Shown here piece after piece: positions 22,848 to 34,537 of a stretch of 64,000 nt of DNA. The position numbers were made by a program, and so were the translations under genes. Source of the stretch: Strongyloides papillosus. Its lineage: Eukaryota; Nematoda; Chromadorea; Rhabditida; Strongyloididae. The notes beneath the pieces were generated by a model that saw only the letters and a program-made list of their open reading frames with translations, was not told where the DNA came from and did not search any database. Position 1 is the first letter of the stretch. Each line of letters opens with the position of its first letter. The stretch is taken from positions 434,001 to 498,000 of the forward strand of contig SRSI01000009.1 in assembly GCA_005656395.1 (NCBI GenBank), read 5' to 3'.

Positions 22848-24001
22848 TCAATTTTTTACGCGCTGTTTAACATTATATATGTATTTAGTAAATTTTTTTT
22901 CTCTTTGTGGAAATTTTATTACAACAATAAGATGACAATAACTTTTTACGATTCCAATTCCTAAATAAGTTGTATTTTTCCAAATCATCTTTATAAAATT
23001 TTGAGATTTTCTTGTAAAAGATGGATATCTGAGTTTATATTTAAACATTGAATCATACCAACTTTTTATCAGAAGTGGAGCTGTAAAGAGTCTGACACTG
23101 CCAATAATTTCTTCATAATCTGTATTTGGATCAGGAGAAAGTTTTTTATAATAAGCAAGTTTCAATGCACGTGCTTGAGCTATTTGTGTCAATTTCAAAT
23201 CTTCAGTTAGTGGAGAAGCTTTGTGAGATGATCTATATGCATTTATTTCTCTCATATACTAACAACAAAAATATAAATTAAATGTGTAAAACTTACCCTT
23301 TCTCTTAATAGACGATAGTTATATTGTGAGAAACATCCATAACTGTATCTATTTTTCCAAATACTTGACCAAATTTTATCACTAAAAGTACTTTTTTTTA
23401 AACTATTTTGATAGTTAAGTAATTGTACAACATCAATGCTTTCACAAAAAAGTTTACTATTTGACATTCTTTTTTTATATTCATTATTGGTACAAACAGA
23501 AGGTTCGACCCTATAAGACATCCTTTGGCAGGTAGGGCCGTACATTTGTTGACGTTTTTTCAAAGCACATTCTGCTAATTTTTGCAATGTTGGAACTACA
23601 CGTCCATCACATTCATATGTAGTTTTTCCGTTTAGAGAATGTCTGATAGTTACTTCATCGGAAGAAAATTTAACCCTTTTTAAATTAGCACGTGGTTTTG
23701 ACTTAACCAATGGTGGTGGTATACATACTTTGTAAATCGTTTCTGAATCATTTTGAATAAATTCACCTGATTCATCAAATTCTCCAGTCACATTTACGTA
23801 TACTAATTTGCCTACAAGTTCAGGATAAGTTTTACTTATTTCTTCAAAAAACTCATTCTGTGAAGCAAATGCAATATTATTAGTGTACCAAAAGTTTCTG
23901 TTTGCTATTGATTTAAATGCACCTTCGAAAATTATATAATCACCATTCAACTTAAAAAATATTGAAAAAATATAAAATAAACAACAATATATGAAACTCA
24001 T
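22848..24001 (-). CDS. secreted CAP protein, copy 5, WYDE motif altered
   Basis: Model: exons 24001-23297 and 23258-22848 (intron 38 nt, splice junction AGG/GTAAGT), 371 residues. The N-terminal domain has all seven cysteines (KVCIPP, YECDGR, LAECA, YGPTC, SVC, LFCES, YGCFS). In the CAP half the Glu of the WYDE motif is replaced (KSWYDSMFKY) and GHFTQ reads QNFIKMIW, so little of the CAP metal site is left beyond YEE. It is also the only copy in the array without a recognisable TAAACTTT upstream element: the matching position near 24084 reads TATAATTTT in gene sense. It may be regulated differently or be decaying. Confidence 0.83.
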
Positions 24002-24601
24002 TTTAATAAATTAAAATAATTCATACCAATCATTTTAAGGTTAGATTTATTGATATATAATTTAAATTTAATTTATAAATATTAAAATTATATGTAAAAA
24101 CAAATATAATTCAAAACTTTATCTACAATTTTTTTAAATAAATATTTGGCATAAAATGTTAAGATTAATTTTTTTATTGTCAGATTTCATAGAACAATAT
24201 ATTACATTATTTCTATTAATACATTTTATACGTATTTTTTTGCTAAAAATTATACGTGTATTTTAGATGGAATAAAAAAATTGGTTCTTCTACAAAAAGT
24301 ACAATTTTTATTACTTTTGGATATCTAAATTTAGTAGAATTAAGAATACATTTAATAAAATGTTCATACTTCGCTTCCATGGAAATTAATATGAAGAAAC
24401 ATTTTTAAATCCATTAAATTTTAACTTTTATTTTTTTATTATATCAATATTTATTTAATTACACATTAAACGATTATTGATTTTTTGTGAGAAAATTGAT
24501 TAACTTTATCCTAATTAATAAAATAAATGATTATCCAAATTTTAAAATATTTTATGAGAAAATAATTCTTTAGGCAACATTAAATATTCGGCAATAAAAG
24601 G

Positions 24602-25739
24602 TCAGTTGTTCTTTTTAAGTGTTCTAACATTGGATAATAACCCGATTAATTTCCTTTTTCTTTTCTTAAATTTTAATACAATATAAAGGTCACAATTTCT
24701 TTTTACAATTCCAATTCCAAGATAAGTTGTCTTTTTCCAGATCATTTTAACAAAGTTTTTAGAATTTCTAGTTAGGAATGGAGTTACAAAATTGTATTTA
24801 TTGACTTCCTGATACCACTGTTTTACCATAAATGGGGCCATAAAAATGTCAGTCACACCAACAATTTCTTCATAGTCTTCATTTTTTTCTGTATTGACTT
24901 TGCCCGATGAAGCAATTTTTTCAGCACGATCTTGGGCTACTTTTGACAAATAATAATCTTCAGTAAGAGGTGGAGATCTGTGAGCTGATCTATATGTATT
25001 TATTTCCAACATAAACTAACGAAGAAGGTAATTTATTAATTAAAAAACTTACTCTTTGTCTCAATAAATAAAAATTTCTATGTGAATAACATCTATATTC
25101 ATAATTATTTCTCCAAATATTTACCCAAACTTTATTGCTAAAAGAATGTTGTCTAAATTTTGGATCTAGTTTGTTTAAAAAAATAATACTAGGTTCTTGA
25201 CAAACATTTTTATGATTTGATTTATCGTGACTACAAGCTGATGAACCAAGACCATTAAATACTCTTTGACAATTAGAACCAGAAATTATTTTAGTTTTGT
25301 TAACGGCGCATTCAGTTAATTTTTTCAAACTTGGAACCTTATGTCCATTACACTTAAATGATGGTTTTCCATAAACAGAAAATGTTAAACTTATATCATC
25401 ATCAGAAAATTTAACCTTTCTTTTATTTATTTTTGACTTTGGATTATCTAAGGACGGTAGGCATGTTTTATATACTTCTGGTTTACTAGCTGCTTGAAAA
25501 TTATTTTCACTATTATATTCACCCATTATTCTTACCGTTACTACTTTATTCACAAGTTCAGGATGGGTACTGCTTAAGTACTGAAATAAATCACTTTGTT
25601 GAATAAATGATGCACCATTATGATACCAAAAATATTTTCCTTGTAATATTTTATATGCAACATCAAAAATTACTTGATCACCATTTGATTTAAAAGTAAT
25701 TGAAAAAATATAAAATAAATAACAATATATGAAAGTCAT
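24602..25739 (-). CDS. secreted CAP protein, copy 6
   Basis: Model: exons 25739-25053 and 25015-24602 (intron 37 nt), 366 residues. It has the shortest exon 1 of the array (687 nt), because the segment between cysteines 5 and 6 is reduced (SACSHDKSNHKNVCQEP). All seven cysteines remain. FSNKVWVNIWRNNYEYRCYS then leads to FMLEINTYRSAHRSPPL. CAP half: YEEIVGVTDIF, QWYQEVNKYNF, KNFVKMIWKKTTYLGIGI, RNCDLYIVLKF. The Glu of WYQE is kept; the GHFTQ His is Asn. Confidence 0.85.
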
Positions 25740-25822
25740 TTTAATAAAATTAAATACTTTTAATGTATCATTTTTTGATTAGATTTAGCGAATAATCATC
25801 TCATATTTATTCGTAATTTTTG

Positions 25823-25830
25823 AAAGTTTA
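25823..25830 (-). promoter_or_regulatory. upstream element of CAP copy 6
   Basis: TAAACTTT in gene sense, 84 bp before the ATG at 25739. Confidence 0.5.
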
Positions 25831-26341
25831 ACTAAACTTAATTAAAAATAATATTTTAATTTACCAATTATTTAAATATTTGATATATGATATTCACTTA
25901 ACTCTGATTGTTTGTTATATTTTAATCAAATTTCTTGCCAAATCATTTCTAGCTATAAATTTAATACATTTTTTTAATAAAAATTATTCACTCAATTACA
26001 ATTAGATATAAAAAGGCATTGAATGTTAGATAATAATATAGAAATTGATGTTATATTGATTTTAGGTACATTTATTTATAGAATTAATATAAATCTAATA
26101 TTACAATTCTTATTTGAATTTTGTTTGTATTATCATAAAACATTCTATTACATCATAAATATTATGAAAACTTATTTTCCTTACTCGAATCTTCATTTAA
26201 TTATTCATTGAACAAAAATAGTTTACTTTTAAAAATTTTATTGGGTTCAACTTAAAATTGTTAGTAAACATTTAGAAGTATAAAAAATTATTTGCTGTAA
26301 AATAACTAAAAGATGATTAAGTGAACAAAGTTAGAAATCAT

Positions 26342-27492
26342 CTACACAATTTTGCTTCTTTTCACATTTGAGAAATATCGCCTGCTATTTCGTTTTTTTG
26401 CTTTAAACATTAGTACAACAATTAATTCACAATTTCTCTTTGCAATTCCAATTCCATAGTAAGTTGTACTTTTCCATATTATTTTTACAAAATTTTGAGG
26501 CATTTTTTTTGAAAATGGGTTACGGAAATTGTATTCAGAAACTTCTTCATACCATTTTTTTACCATGAATGGAGCCAATAAGATTTCACTTTTACCAACC
26601 ACCTCTTCATAACATTTATCCACCCTAGGAAAATTTTTCCCTGATTCGGCAATTTCCTCAGCGCGACGTTGAGCTCTTTCACTCAATTCAAAATGTTCAA
26701 TAAGTGGTTTGGCACTGTGAGCACTTCTATAAGTGTTTAGTTCTAACATGTACTAATAATAAATATTAATTTTAATTGTTTATAACTTACTCTTTGTTTT
26801 AACAAATAAAAATTATTATATGAAAAACATGTATAATCGTATTTATTTTGCCATATTCTTGACCAAACTTTATTACTAAAAGAATTTTTTCTAAATTTCT
26901 CATCTATATTAAATAGATACATAACATTAGGTTCTTCGCAAGAAGGTTTACGAACTGACTTATCTTTTACGGATTTTTCATTAATACATTTTGGTAATAC
27001 ATTTTCGTTAAATATTTTTTGACATGAAGGACCAAAACTTACACGACGTTTTTTCATAGCACATTGAGCTAGCTCTTTTAAAGTTGGTACTCGACGATTA
27101 TTACATTCATATGATGCTTTTCCGTCAACAGAAATTGTTAATGCCACGTCATTTTCAGGAAGTTTAACTTTTTTTTTATCAATTGGTGACTTTTGTTCAT
27201 CCTCTGGTGGTAAACATATTTTGATAACTTCCGGTTTAGAATAACGATAAAAATGGAAATATCTATTTAATTCTCCAATTATTTTTATGTATACTACTTT
27301 GTTGACAAGTTCAGGATTTTTAAGACTTATATGTCTTAATAAATCGTACCGGTTGGCAAATGAGTGTTTATCATGATAAAAAAAATATCGGCCTTGTAGT
27401 AATATATAACCAACATTAAAAACTACAATATCAGCATTTATTTTAAAAATAATATATATAATATAAAATAAATAACAATGAATGATTTTCAT
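26342..27492 (-). CDS. secreted CAP protein, copy 7
   Basis: Model: exons 27492-26791 and 26752-26342 (intron 38 nt), 370 residues. The frame opens eight codons earlier at 27516, but the second Met (MKIIHCYLFYIIYI) is chosen: it begins the signal peptide like its neighbours and puts the upstream element 79 bp away, as in the other copies. Cysteines: KICLPP, YECNNR, LAQCA, FGPSC, PKC, PSCEEP, YTCFS. The CAP half starts YMLELNTYRSAHSAKPL; YEEVVGKSEILLAPF, KWYEEVSEYNF and QNFVKIIWKSTTYYGIGI follow. The CAP Glu residues are kept, the GHFTQ His is lost. Strongly basic C-terminus. Confidence 0.85.
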
Positions 27493-27570
27493 CGTGGTAA
27501 GTTTAAATAATTTCAATATACCATTTTTGGATTGTATTTATAGAAAATTTACTTTAATTTTTAATTATTT

Positions 27571-27578
27571 AAAGTTTA
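27571..27578 (-). promoter_or_regulatory. upstream element of CAP copy 7
   Basis: TAAACTTT in gene sense, 79 bp before the chosen ATG at 27492 (55 bp from the alternative at 27516). Confidence 0.5.
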
Positions 27579-28094
27579 AATAAAAATACACATAATAAAA
27601 AAAATATTTTAATTGAGTTCTTATAAAGCATTTAAACTATATTGTTGAATTCAATTTCATTTTCTATTCAATTTGATGAAATAATGTGTTTAGTTATATA
27701 CAACTATTCATTTAATACATTATTTCAATAAAAAAATTTTTACAATCTGGAAAAAGTGTGAAAAATGGTTTGTTTGAAAAAGTTTAAATTTGTTTACTCT
27801 TTGATTTTAGGTGCTTTTATTTAATGTAACAAGAACAAATTTAATATAAAACAGTTAATTTTTAATCTCCGTTTGTACTATTAAACGATTTTTTAAATTG
27901 ATTTAATAATGGAAATCAATTTTTATTGTTTTCTTACTACAATTTTTTTGATTTTATATCAAACAAAAATAGGCTGTTTTTTAAAAAAGATTAACTAACT
28001 CTATTTTAAAATATAATTAAATAGTTAGAATTATAAAGTTATTTGTTAAAAATTTTTTAGAAAATGGGTTAAGCAGATAAAAATTTTAAATCAT

Positions 28095-29251
28095 TTATTT
28101 TTTTTTATAATTCTTAACATTGCGGAAATGTTGCATAAAAGTTCTTTTTCTTGCTTTAAATAATACTACAATGACCATTTCACAATTTTTTTTTGCAATC
28201 CCAAATCCAAGACAACTCGTCTTTTTCCAAATTAATTTAGCAAAGTTATTAGAGTTTTTGCTTAAAATTGGACTAAAAATTTTGTATTTATGGTTTTCTT
28301 CATACCATTTTTTTATCATAAATGGAGTCTCGAAAATTTGACAATGACCAACTATTACCTCGTAATCTATGCCTGAATTAGGTGCAACTTTTCCCAATGT
28401 AGAAATCTCTTCAGCTTGCCTTTGAGCTACATGTGACATTGTAATATCTTCAAAAAGTGGAGGAGCTCGATGATGACCTCTATAAGCATTTACTTCCATT
28501 AAATACTATGGATAATACCAATTTATTTTACGAAACTTACTCTTTGCCTTAGTAAACGATAATTATTTTTTGAAAAACATTCAAAATTATAGTTAGTACT
28601 CCAAATTTCTGCCCAAATTCTATTACTAAATTTGCTTTTTTTATAATTTTCACCTAATCTAAGTAAATATATAGTATTAGGTTTTTCGCAAATGGATTTC
28701 TTATTTACTGAATCAAGTTTATCTTTTTTACTAACGCAATTTGCTGGTTCACTACGATTAAATGCCCTTTCACAATTACGGCCAAAACTTACACGACGTT
28801 GATTTGTGGCGCATTTAGTAAATTCATTTAAACTTGAAAATGTTTTTCTATTACATTTCATTAATTTTCTCCCATTTTCAGCAAATGTTACAGTTACACC
28901 ATCAACAGAAAAACTACTTGTTCTGTATTCTATTTTTGAATTTGTTCTAGTTAATCGTGGTAAGCATGCTTTGTATGTTAAATGATTATATTTTGGAATA
29001 TATTGACCTTTTCTATTAAAACATTCAGTTACTTTTATAAATACTTCTTTATTCACAAGTTCGGGATGAATTTCACTTAAATGTTCTAAAAGGTCGTCAA
29101 ACGTGGCAAACGGTTGATAATTAAAATAAAAGAAATGCCTTCTCCTTAATAATCTATATGCTACTTCAATAACAACCTTATCGGAATTAATTTTTAAAAT
29201 AATTAAAAAAATTAAAAACAAATAAAGAAAATACCAACGAATAAAATCCAT
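28095..29251 (-). CDS. secreted CAP protein, copy 8
   Basis: Model: exons 29251-28541 and 28505-28095 (intron 35 nt), 373 residues. It has a longer hydrophobic leader (WYFLYLFLIFLIILKI). N-terminal-domain cysteines: KACLP, MKCNRK, TKCAT, FGRNC, ANC, SICEKP, FECFS. The CAP half begins YLMEVNAYRGHHRAPPL. YEE reads YEV, so the first CAP Glu is altered. Two extra cysteines appear (GHCQIF and TSCLGFG), possibly another gained pair in a different place from copies 2 and 3. KWYEENHKY is kept and GHFTQ reads NNFAKLIW. Confidence 0.84.
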
Positions 29252-29333
29252 TTTAATAAATTAAACAAGCCATATCTACCATTTTTAGATTAAATTTATA
29301 CAAATATAATTACAAGTTAATTTATAATTATTA

Positions 29334-29341
29334 AAAGTTTA
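29334..29341 (-). promoter_or_regulatory. upstream element of CAP copy 8
   Basis: TAAACTTT in gene sense, 83 bp before the ATG at 29251, followed by TAATAATTATAAATTAA. Confidence 0.55.
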
Positions 29342-29693
29342 GTTAAACAAGGTCAAAACTTATATTTTAATCTATAAAATTATATAGATATTTAGTGTAT
29401 CTTACTCAATTAAATCTTACTTTTTCTTATGTGTGGTGAAAAAATACGCCAATTATTTTAAACTATTAATTTTATACTTTAACTTATTACAGCTAATATA
29501 TAAATATTTTCGTGGAAGTTTAAAAATGATCTAATTAATCTAGGTACATATGAATTTGCATGTTTTTTATTTGAAATTATTTTTTAACTACAGTAATATT
29601 AACTAACCTTATTTAGAATTGAATCTTATAAATAAACGGTTACAATTTTTTGTTAAAAAATAAATTCATAATAATTCCTACATATAAAAATTA

Positions 29694-30843
29694 TTATTTA
29701 CCTATTTTTTTACGTTTTATAAAATTTGGTAAAACGTCGGAAAATTTTTTTTGTCTTCTTTTTATTCTAAATACAAAAACTAGTCGACAATCTTTTTTTG
29801 CAACTCCAATTCCAATATGAGTTGTAGTCCTTAAAAATAATTCTTCATAATTTTTAAACTTTTTTCTAAAATACATAGTATAACGATTATATTTTGAAAA
29901 TTCTTCAAACCATTTCTTTACTATAAATGGAGCATTGAAGATTTCCGTACTAGTAACGATTTCTTCATATTCTAAACTTGTTTCGAGAATTAGAGCTCCA
30001 AAAGCAACAAATTTTTCAGCATGCTGTTGAGCCTTGTATGACATTTCAGAATTCATTACAAGTGGAAAAGTTTTATGATATTTTCTATATTCGTTTAGTT
30101 CTTGCAATAACTAATAAATGATGTAAATATAATTTATAGTACTTACCCTTTCTTTTATTAGTTGAAATTTAGAATTCGAATAACATCCAAAGCTATATTT
30201 ATCTCTCCAAATTTTTGTCCAAACTTTTTTACTAATACCATTTTTTTCCAATATTTTTATCTAAATTAAGCAAATATATAACTTTAGGTCTTTCACAAGA
30301 AAATTGATCGTATGATAGATAATTTAAGCGATTTTCTTTTTTCACACATTCTATTGGTTCATCACCGTCCAGTTTTTTTTTACATAAAAAACCAAAATTA
30401 ATGCGAAGTTGTTTCAGGGATAAATCAACTAAGCTTTGATAACTTTTAACATATTTTTTATTAAATTCGAATAATATTTCTCCTTCAATAGAAAACGTTA
30501 CTGTTGCACCTTTAGTAGGAATATTAATGTCTCTTTTATGAATTGGTGAGTTTGAATTATTCAATGTTGGTAAACATGCTTCGTAAATTTGGGGATCTTT
30601 ATCAGGGTACAAGCGACCTCTGCCATTAGATTGACCAACCATTTTCACAGTTACAAATTTATGTTCAAATTCAGGATGTGTCAAAACTATATGATTTAAT
30701 AAAGCATTTTCACTAGAAAATGTGGTATATTTTTTATAATAATAAAATCTGTTTGTTAATGGTATACGTGCAATTTCAAATACTATATTATCAGCACTTA
30801 TTTCAAAAATACTTAGAATAAAACAAGTTAAATAGTAATACAT
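29694..30843 (-). pseudogene. CAP copy 9, broken by a frameshift in exon 1
   Basis: Exon 1 (30843-30147) is one base too long for its frame. At a run of seven A (30247-30241) the frame goes to a stop at 30234-30232 (NIGKKWY, then stop). One base later the conserved segment continues in the next frame as SKKVWTKIWRDKYSFGCYS up to the usual GTAAGT donor. Exon 2 (30110-29694; intron 36 nt) is intact: LLQELNEYRKYHKTFPL, YEEIVTSTEIF, KWFEEFSKYN. Two of the seven conserved cysteines are missing together (FEFNKK for YxCNGR and LVDLSLKQ for LAxCALK). The start is either 30843 or 30876; the upstream element favours the former. It is either a recent pseudogene or a homopolymer error in the assembly. 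The paired cysteine loss is independent of the frameshift. Confidence 0.72.
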
Positions 30844-30935
30844 GAAATTTATTCGGATAAATAACAATGAATTCATTATATAATATTAAGGCTCGGCTTA
30901 TAATAATATTACATTAAACTAATTTGTAATATTTA

Positions 30936-30943
30936 AAAGTTTA
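30936..30943 (-). promoter_or_regulatory. upstream element of CAP copy 9
   Basis: TAAACTTT in gene sense, 93 bp before 30843 or 60 bp before 30876; both are outside the 79-86 range of the other copies. Confidence 0.45.
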
Positions 30944-31086
30944 AATAAAAATAAACATGCTAAAAAACAGTATTTAAATATTTGTTTAATTTCATATAGA
31001 AAAAATATTTTTATGATAAAAAACTCTATTAATCGTAAATAAAATTTGTAAAATATTTTAACTATATAAAAAATTATAAATCATTT

Positions 31087-32242
31087 TCACATTCCACGCA
31101 TTCTAATCTTTCCTCTGTTCCCAAGAATTTTTCTTATCGTTGGTCTAAATTTTAGCACAACAACAACACGACAACCAATTTTTACAACGCCCATACCAAT
31201 ATGAGTTGTACTTTTTAAAAATACTTTCACAAAATTTTTAGACCGTTTCGGTAAAAATGTTGTATGAAAATTATATTTATTAACTGCTGTATCATACCAT
31301 CTTTTTATTATAAACGGAGCTAAAAGGATATTGCTACTACCAATGACTTCTTCACACATTAAATTTGTATCAGGAACAATTCTTCCCAATCTGAGTATAT
31401 TATAAGCACGTTTTTGGGCCTCTTGTGTCAATTCAAATTCTTCAATAAGAGGACGGAGTTTATGATGACTTCTATATGCATTTAATTCTCTCATAAACTA
31501 TTAAATAGATATAAATTTTTTATATGAAACTTACTCTTTCTTTTAATAAACTAAAATTTTTACGTGAATAACATCCAAAACTAATTTCAGTTTGCCAAAT
31601 ACTTAACCAAACACGATTACTGAAAGAATTTTTCCTTTTTTGATTTTTTAAGTTAAATAGATGTAAACCATTAGGTTTTTCACAAAAATTTTCCTTCATT
31701 GACGGTTTTTTTACAGATCTTTGTTTAATACAATTTGGTGCCTCATTAAGATAAAATTCTGTTTCACAACTATCACCGAATTTTACATGACGATTTTTCA
31801 TGGCACAATTAACCATCTCATCCAATTCATGAACTTGATTTTTATTACATTTATATGAAATTTTATCATTTATAGAAAAGGTTATAGTTAAACCATCCTC
31901 AGGAATCTTAAAATTTCTCTTTTTCATTTTTAATTTTGATTTTAGTTCATCCAATGGCGGTAAGCATGTTTCGTAGGCTTGTGGTTGTTTATCAGGAAAA
32001 AAGCGACCTCTACTGTCGTATTGGCCAATTATTTCTACGATTACAACTTTATCCCTAAGTTCGGGATGTTTTTCACTTATATGCATTAAGAAATCCATCT
32101 GATCAGCAAATGACCGACCATTGTAAAACCAAAAATATCGTTGATGTAGTAACATGTGTCCAACTTTAAAAATGACATTGTCACCATTTATCATAAAAGC
32201 AATTGAAAAAATGTAAAAAAAGTAAAATTGTATAAATTTCAT
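31087..32242 (-). CDS. secreted CAP protein, copy 10
   Basis: Model: exons 32242-31535 and 31497-31087 (intron 37 nt), 372 residues. First gene of the array in transcription direction. Signal peptide MKFIQFYFFYIFSIAFMING. All seven N-terminal-domain cysteines are present (ETCLPP, YKCNKN, VNCAM, FGDSC, PNC, NFCEKP, FGCYS), with the segments FADQMDFLMHISEKHPEL and FSNRVWLSIWQ. The CAP half begins FMRELNAYRSHHKLRPL. The usual YEE is CEE here, WYDE reads WYDTAVNKYNF with one residue inserted, and GHFTQ reads KNFVKVFLK with the Trp lost, so the CAP site is the most eroded of the array. Very basic C-terminus. Confidence 0.84.
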
Positions 32243-32325
32243 TAAATAATATTAAAATCGTTAAAATTTATAATTTTTATTTTACATTGATAGAGATACA
32301 CTTTCCAATTAATTTTCAATTTTTT

Positions 32326-32333
32326 AAAGTTTA
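32326..32333 (-). promoter_or_regulatory. upstream element of CAP copy 10
   Basis: TAAACTTT in gene sense, 84 bp before the ATG at 32242. Confidence 0.5.
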
Positions 32334-32334
32334 G

Positions 32335-33360
32335 CCAAATATAATTGAAATCAATAATCTTTTGCATATCTACTGTTAAAATATTTGGTTATGATATTCA
32401 GTTACATTTTATTTTATGCACGATTTTATAAAATTATATATCAAATTATTTTTAATTATTAATTTTTAGTGTTTTTTTATTTAAACTTACCTATGAAATT
32501 TTATGAAAGTACCAAATTCAATTAAATAGTTTGTAAAAAAATGTTTTATTGTTTACCTTATGCTTCTAATACTTTTATTTTATGGAACTGCGATAAATTA
32601 TATAATTAGTTTGCGTTATATTCAAAAAAGATTACTAAAAAATATTTAAGTATAATTAATTATAAAAGTTTAATATTTTTTATCTTATTAATTATTGCAT
32701 GCTAAGATTTTTGTTGAGACTATATTATTACAATAAAAAATTAATTCAGTATATTAAAGAACTATTTATAATTCTTACATTACGCACATTTTAGAAGATT
32801 TATTTCAATATACAAAAAATCACAATTTTTTAATCCATGTTATATTTAGGTTATTTTATAATTTTATGGATACTTTTATCATTTCTTTTAATTTAAAGTT
32901 TGTTAAAAGTTTTACTTTATTCTTAATAAAAATATTAAAATATAGCTAGTATTTTTTTACATTTCAGGTAATTATAAACATTGTTTTATATTAAAAGAGA
33001 ATATATTTTTCTAGTGATTTATATTGAATATAAATTAAAAAATCTTAGAATATGAAGTTAAATATTAATGAATACTTTTTAAATATACACGTAATTTAAT
33101 TGTGATTAGTAAAAAATTTTTTTATTGCTGAAACATTTATAAGTATCTTAAAATTTTAGTGTGTTCTACTACAATTATATTTTAGTTAGTGCAAATTATT
33201 TACTGATTTTCGAAAGATTACAGAGATAAAATTCCTTTTATCCATAAATTACTCCCAAAGACAAAATACAAACAACAAATATATAAAATTAAATCCGTTT
33301 CGAAATATTAAACTTTTTAAACTAATATTAAATCAAAGATCCCTAATTTTATTGATAATA
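32335..33360. other. gene-free spacer between CAP array and lipases
   Basis: Separates two divergent promoters. AT-rich, no coding frame or RNA gene recognised. Confidence 0.5.
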
Positions 33361-33489
33361 AAAATATTTGTATAAACTTTTTTCAAATATAAAAATTCAT
33401 CATATAAAACAAATGAAATTATATATATGGTTTGATAATTTTAAAATAAACCAGTAAAAGGAATTTTTACATATCGTTTAAAATTCATA
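33361..33489 (+). promoter_or_regulatory. conserved upstream block of lipase 1
   Basis: Alignable with the blocks before lipases 2 and 3: a TTCAAATATAAA start, AAACAAATGAAATTATATAT in the middle (here with a TATATATA run), then a TAAAATAAA and a GAATTTTT segment before the ATG. Conservation of non-coding sequence in three copies, including the older one, suggests promoter function. Could also be plain duplication. Confidence 0.5.
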
Positions 33490-34537
33490 ATGCTTTTACT
33501 AAAGATTTTACATTTGGTTTCTTTAATTGTTAGTCTATTATTCTGCCAATTTGTTTCTTCTGTTCCACCAACTTACGATGCAGAATTTTCAAAATGGCTG
33601 TATGTATTAAATTTTTTTAGTAATAATAAACATTATACTAAATGTATTACTAGGTATTTTTATTTTTGAAGAAATAAAATTTTTTAATGTGTGTTACATT
33701 TGTAGATATATACCAAAATTCTTGACATATTTTTTATTAAAAAGTCATGAAGTTACTTGTGATAAATCAGGAAATAAATGCAGATATAATGCATATATAT
33801 CACCACAAGAAGCAAAAGTTATAATTACAATTAGTGTTGATCACAGTTTTTCGCAATCTATGAAGGAAGGCATGTCTAAATATCATAATTTCGTAAAATT
33901 TGGAGATATGGGTTTTGTCAATAAGCATTTTGCTAAATCATTTCAGAACCTTTGGCCTTATATAGTTTTTCTAATTAAAGAACGGAAAATACTTGAGTAC
34001 AAAGTAATTCTTGTTGGACATTCATTAGGAGGTGCACTTGCTACTTTAACAGCAGCAAAACTTGTATCGGAAGGTCACAAAACCAGTCAACAAATTTTTC
34101 TATACACTTATGGAGCTCCTAGAGTTGGAAATCCGGATTTTGCAAAACATTTTGATGAAAAAATTAAATATAGTTGGCGTGTTGTGTTTGGTAAAGATGT
34201 TGTGCCACACTTTCCTAAATGTGCAAAAATTATGTCAAGATATGTAAAGTTTTCTCCAACATTTTCAGTTAAAATTTGTGATAGAAGTAAAAAAAAATCA
34301 TATTATCATCATGGTAGAGAAATTTGGTATCCACTAGGCCCTAAGGGCAAATATAAGCATATTGATTGTTCAGGAAATCCAAAAAATGAAGATAGACATT
34401 GTAGTGATATGTATAATTATGATAATGTAGATATTTTTAAATATAAATCAATTCACTATGGTTATTTTGATGTTGTTGTAGAAGTATTTGGAATATATTT
34501 AAAAGAAAAGTACGTTAATCATTGTATAATACATTAA
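33490..34537 (+). CDS. secreted class 3 lipase, copy 1
   Basis: Model: exons 33490-33653 and 33706-34537 (intron 52 nt, phase 2, split Arg55), 331 residues. Signal peptide MLLLKILHLVSLIVSLLFC. The alpha/beta-hydrolase core has nucleophile Ser161 in VGHSLGGALATL, then YTYGAPRVGNPDFA, the acid Asp219 in FGKDVVPHFPKC, and His305 in YKSIHYGYF. The triad therefore looks complete. Class 3 lipases hydrolyse acyl esters of glycerides; the target here is unknown. Several cysteines (TC, KC, PKC, ICD, DCSG, HCSD) suggest disulfides in a secreted enzyme. It is the most distant of the three lipases and the one with a canonical GHSLG elbow. Confidence 0.88.

Larger units (their letters stand above)
15953..32242 (-). 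repeat. tandem array of ten paralogous CAP genes
   Basis: Ten head-to-tail copies, each about 1.15 kb plus a spacer of roughly 200-600 bp, all on the - strand with the same two-exon design: exon 1 of 687-711 nt, a 35-38 nt phase-0 intron, exon 2 of 411-435 nt. The spacers of the first four copies are visibly related to one another beyond the promoter element, for example a shared stretch near 17159-17230, 18903-18975, 20595-20660 and 22335-22395. Apart from these elements I find no gene in the spacers. Neighbouring copies are the most alike (17667 and 19383), as unequal crossing-over predicts. Confidence 0.85.

Noticed and set aside
22848..25739. CAP exon 1 and exon 2 as separate genes
   Set aside because: Exon-2 frames open at the acceptor rather than at an ATG in several copies. 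The 35-38 nt gap has GT/AG ends in the same phase in all twelve, so they are one spliced gene each.
26023..26211. 62-codon frame in a CAP spacer
   Set aside because: Composition is that of random AT-rich DNA (Ile, Asn, Tyr, Leu); no family, no signal peptide, no counterpart in sister spacers.
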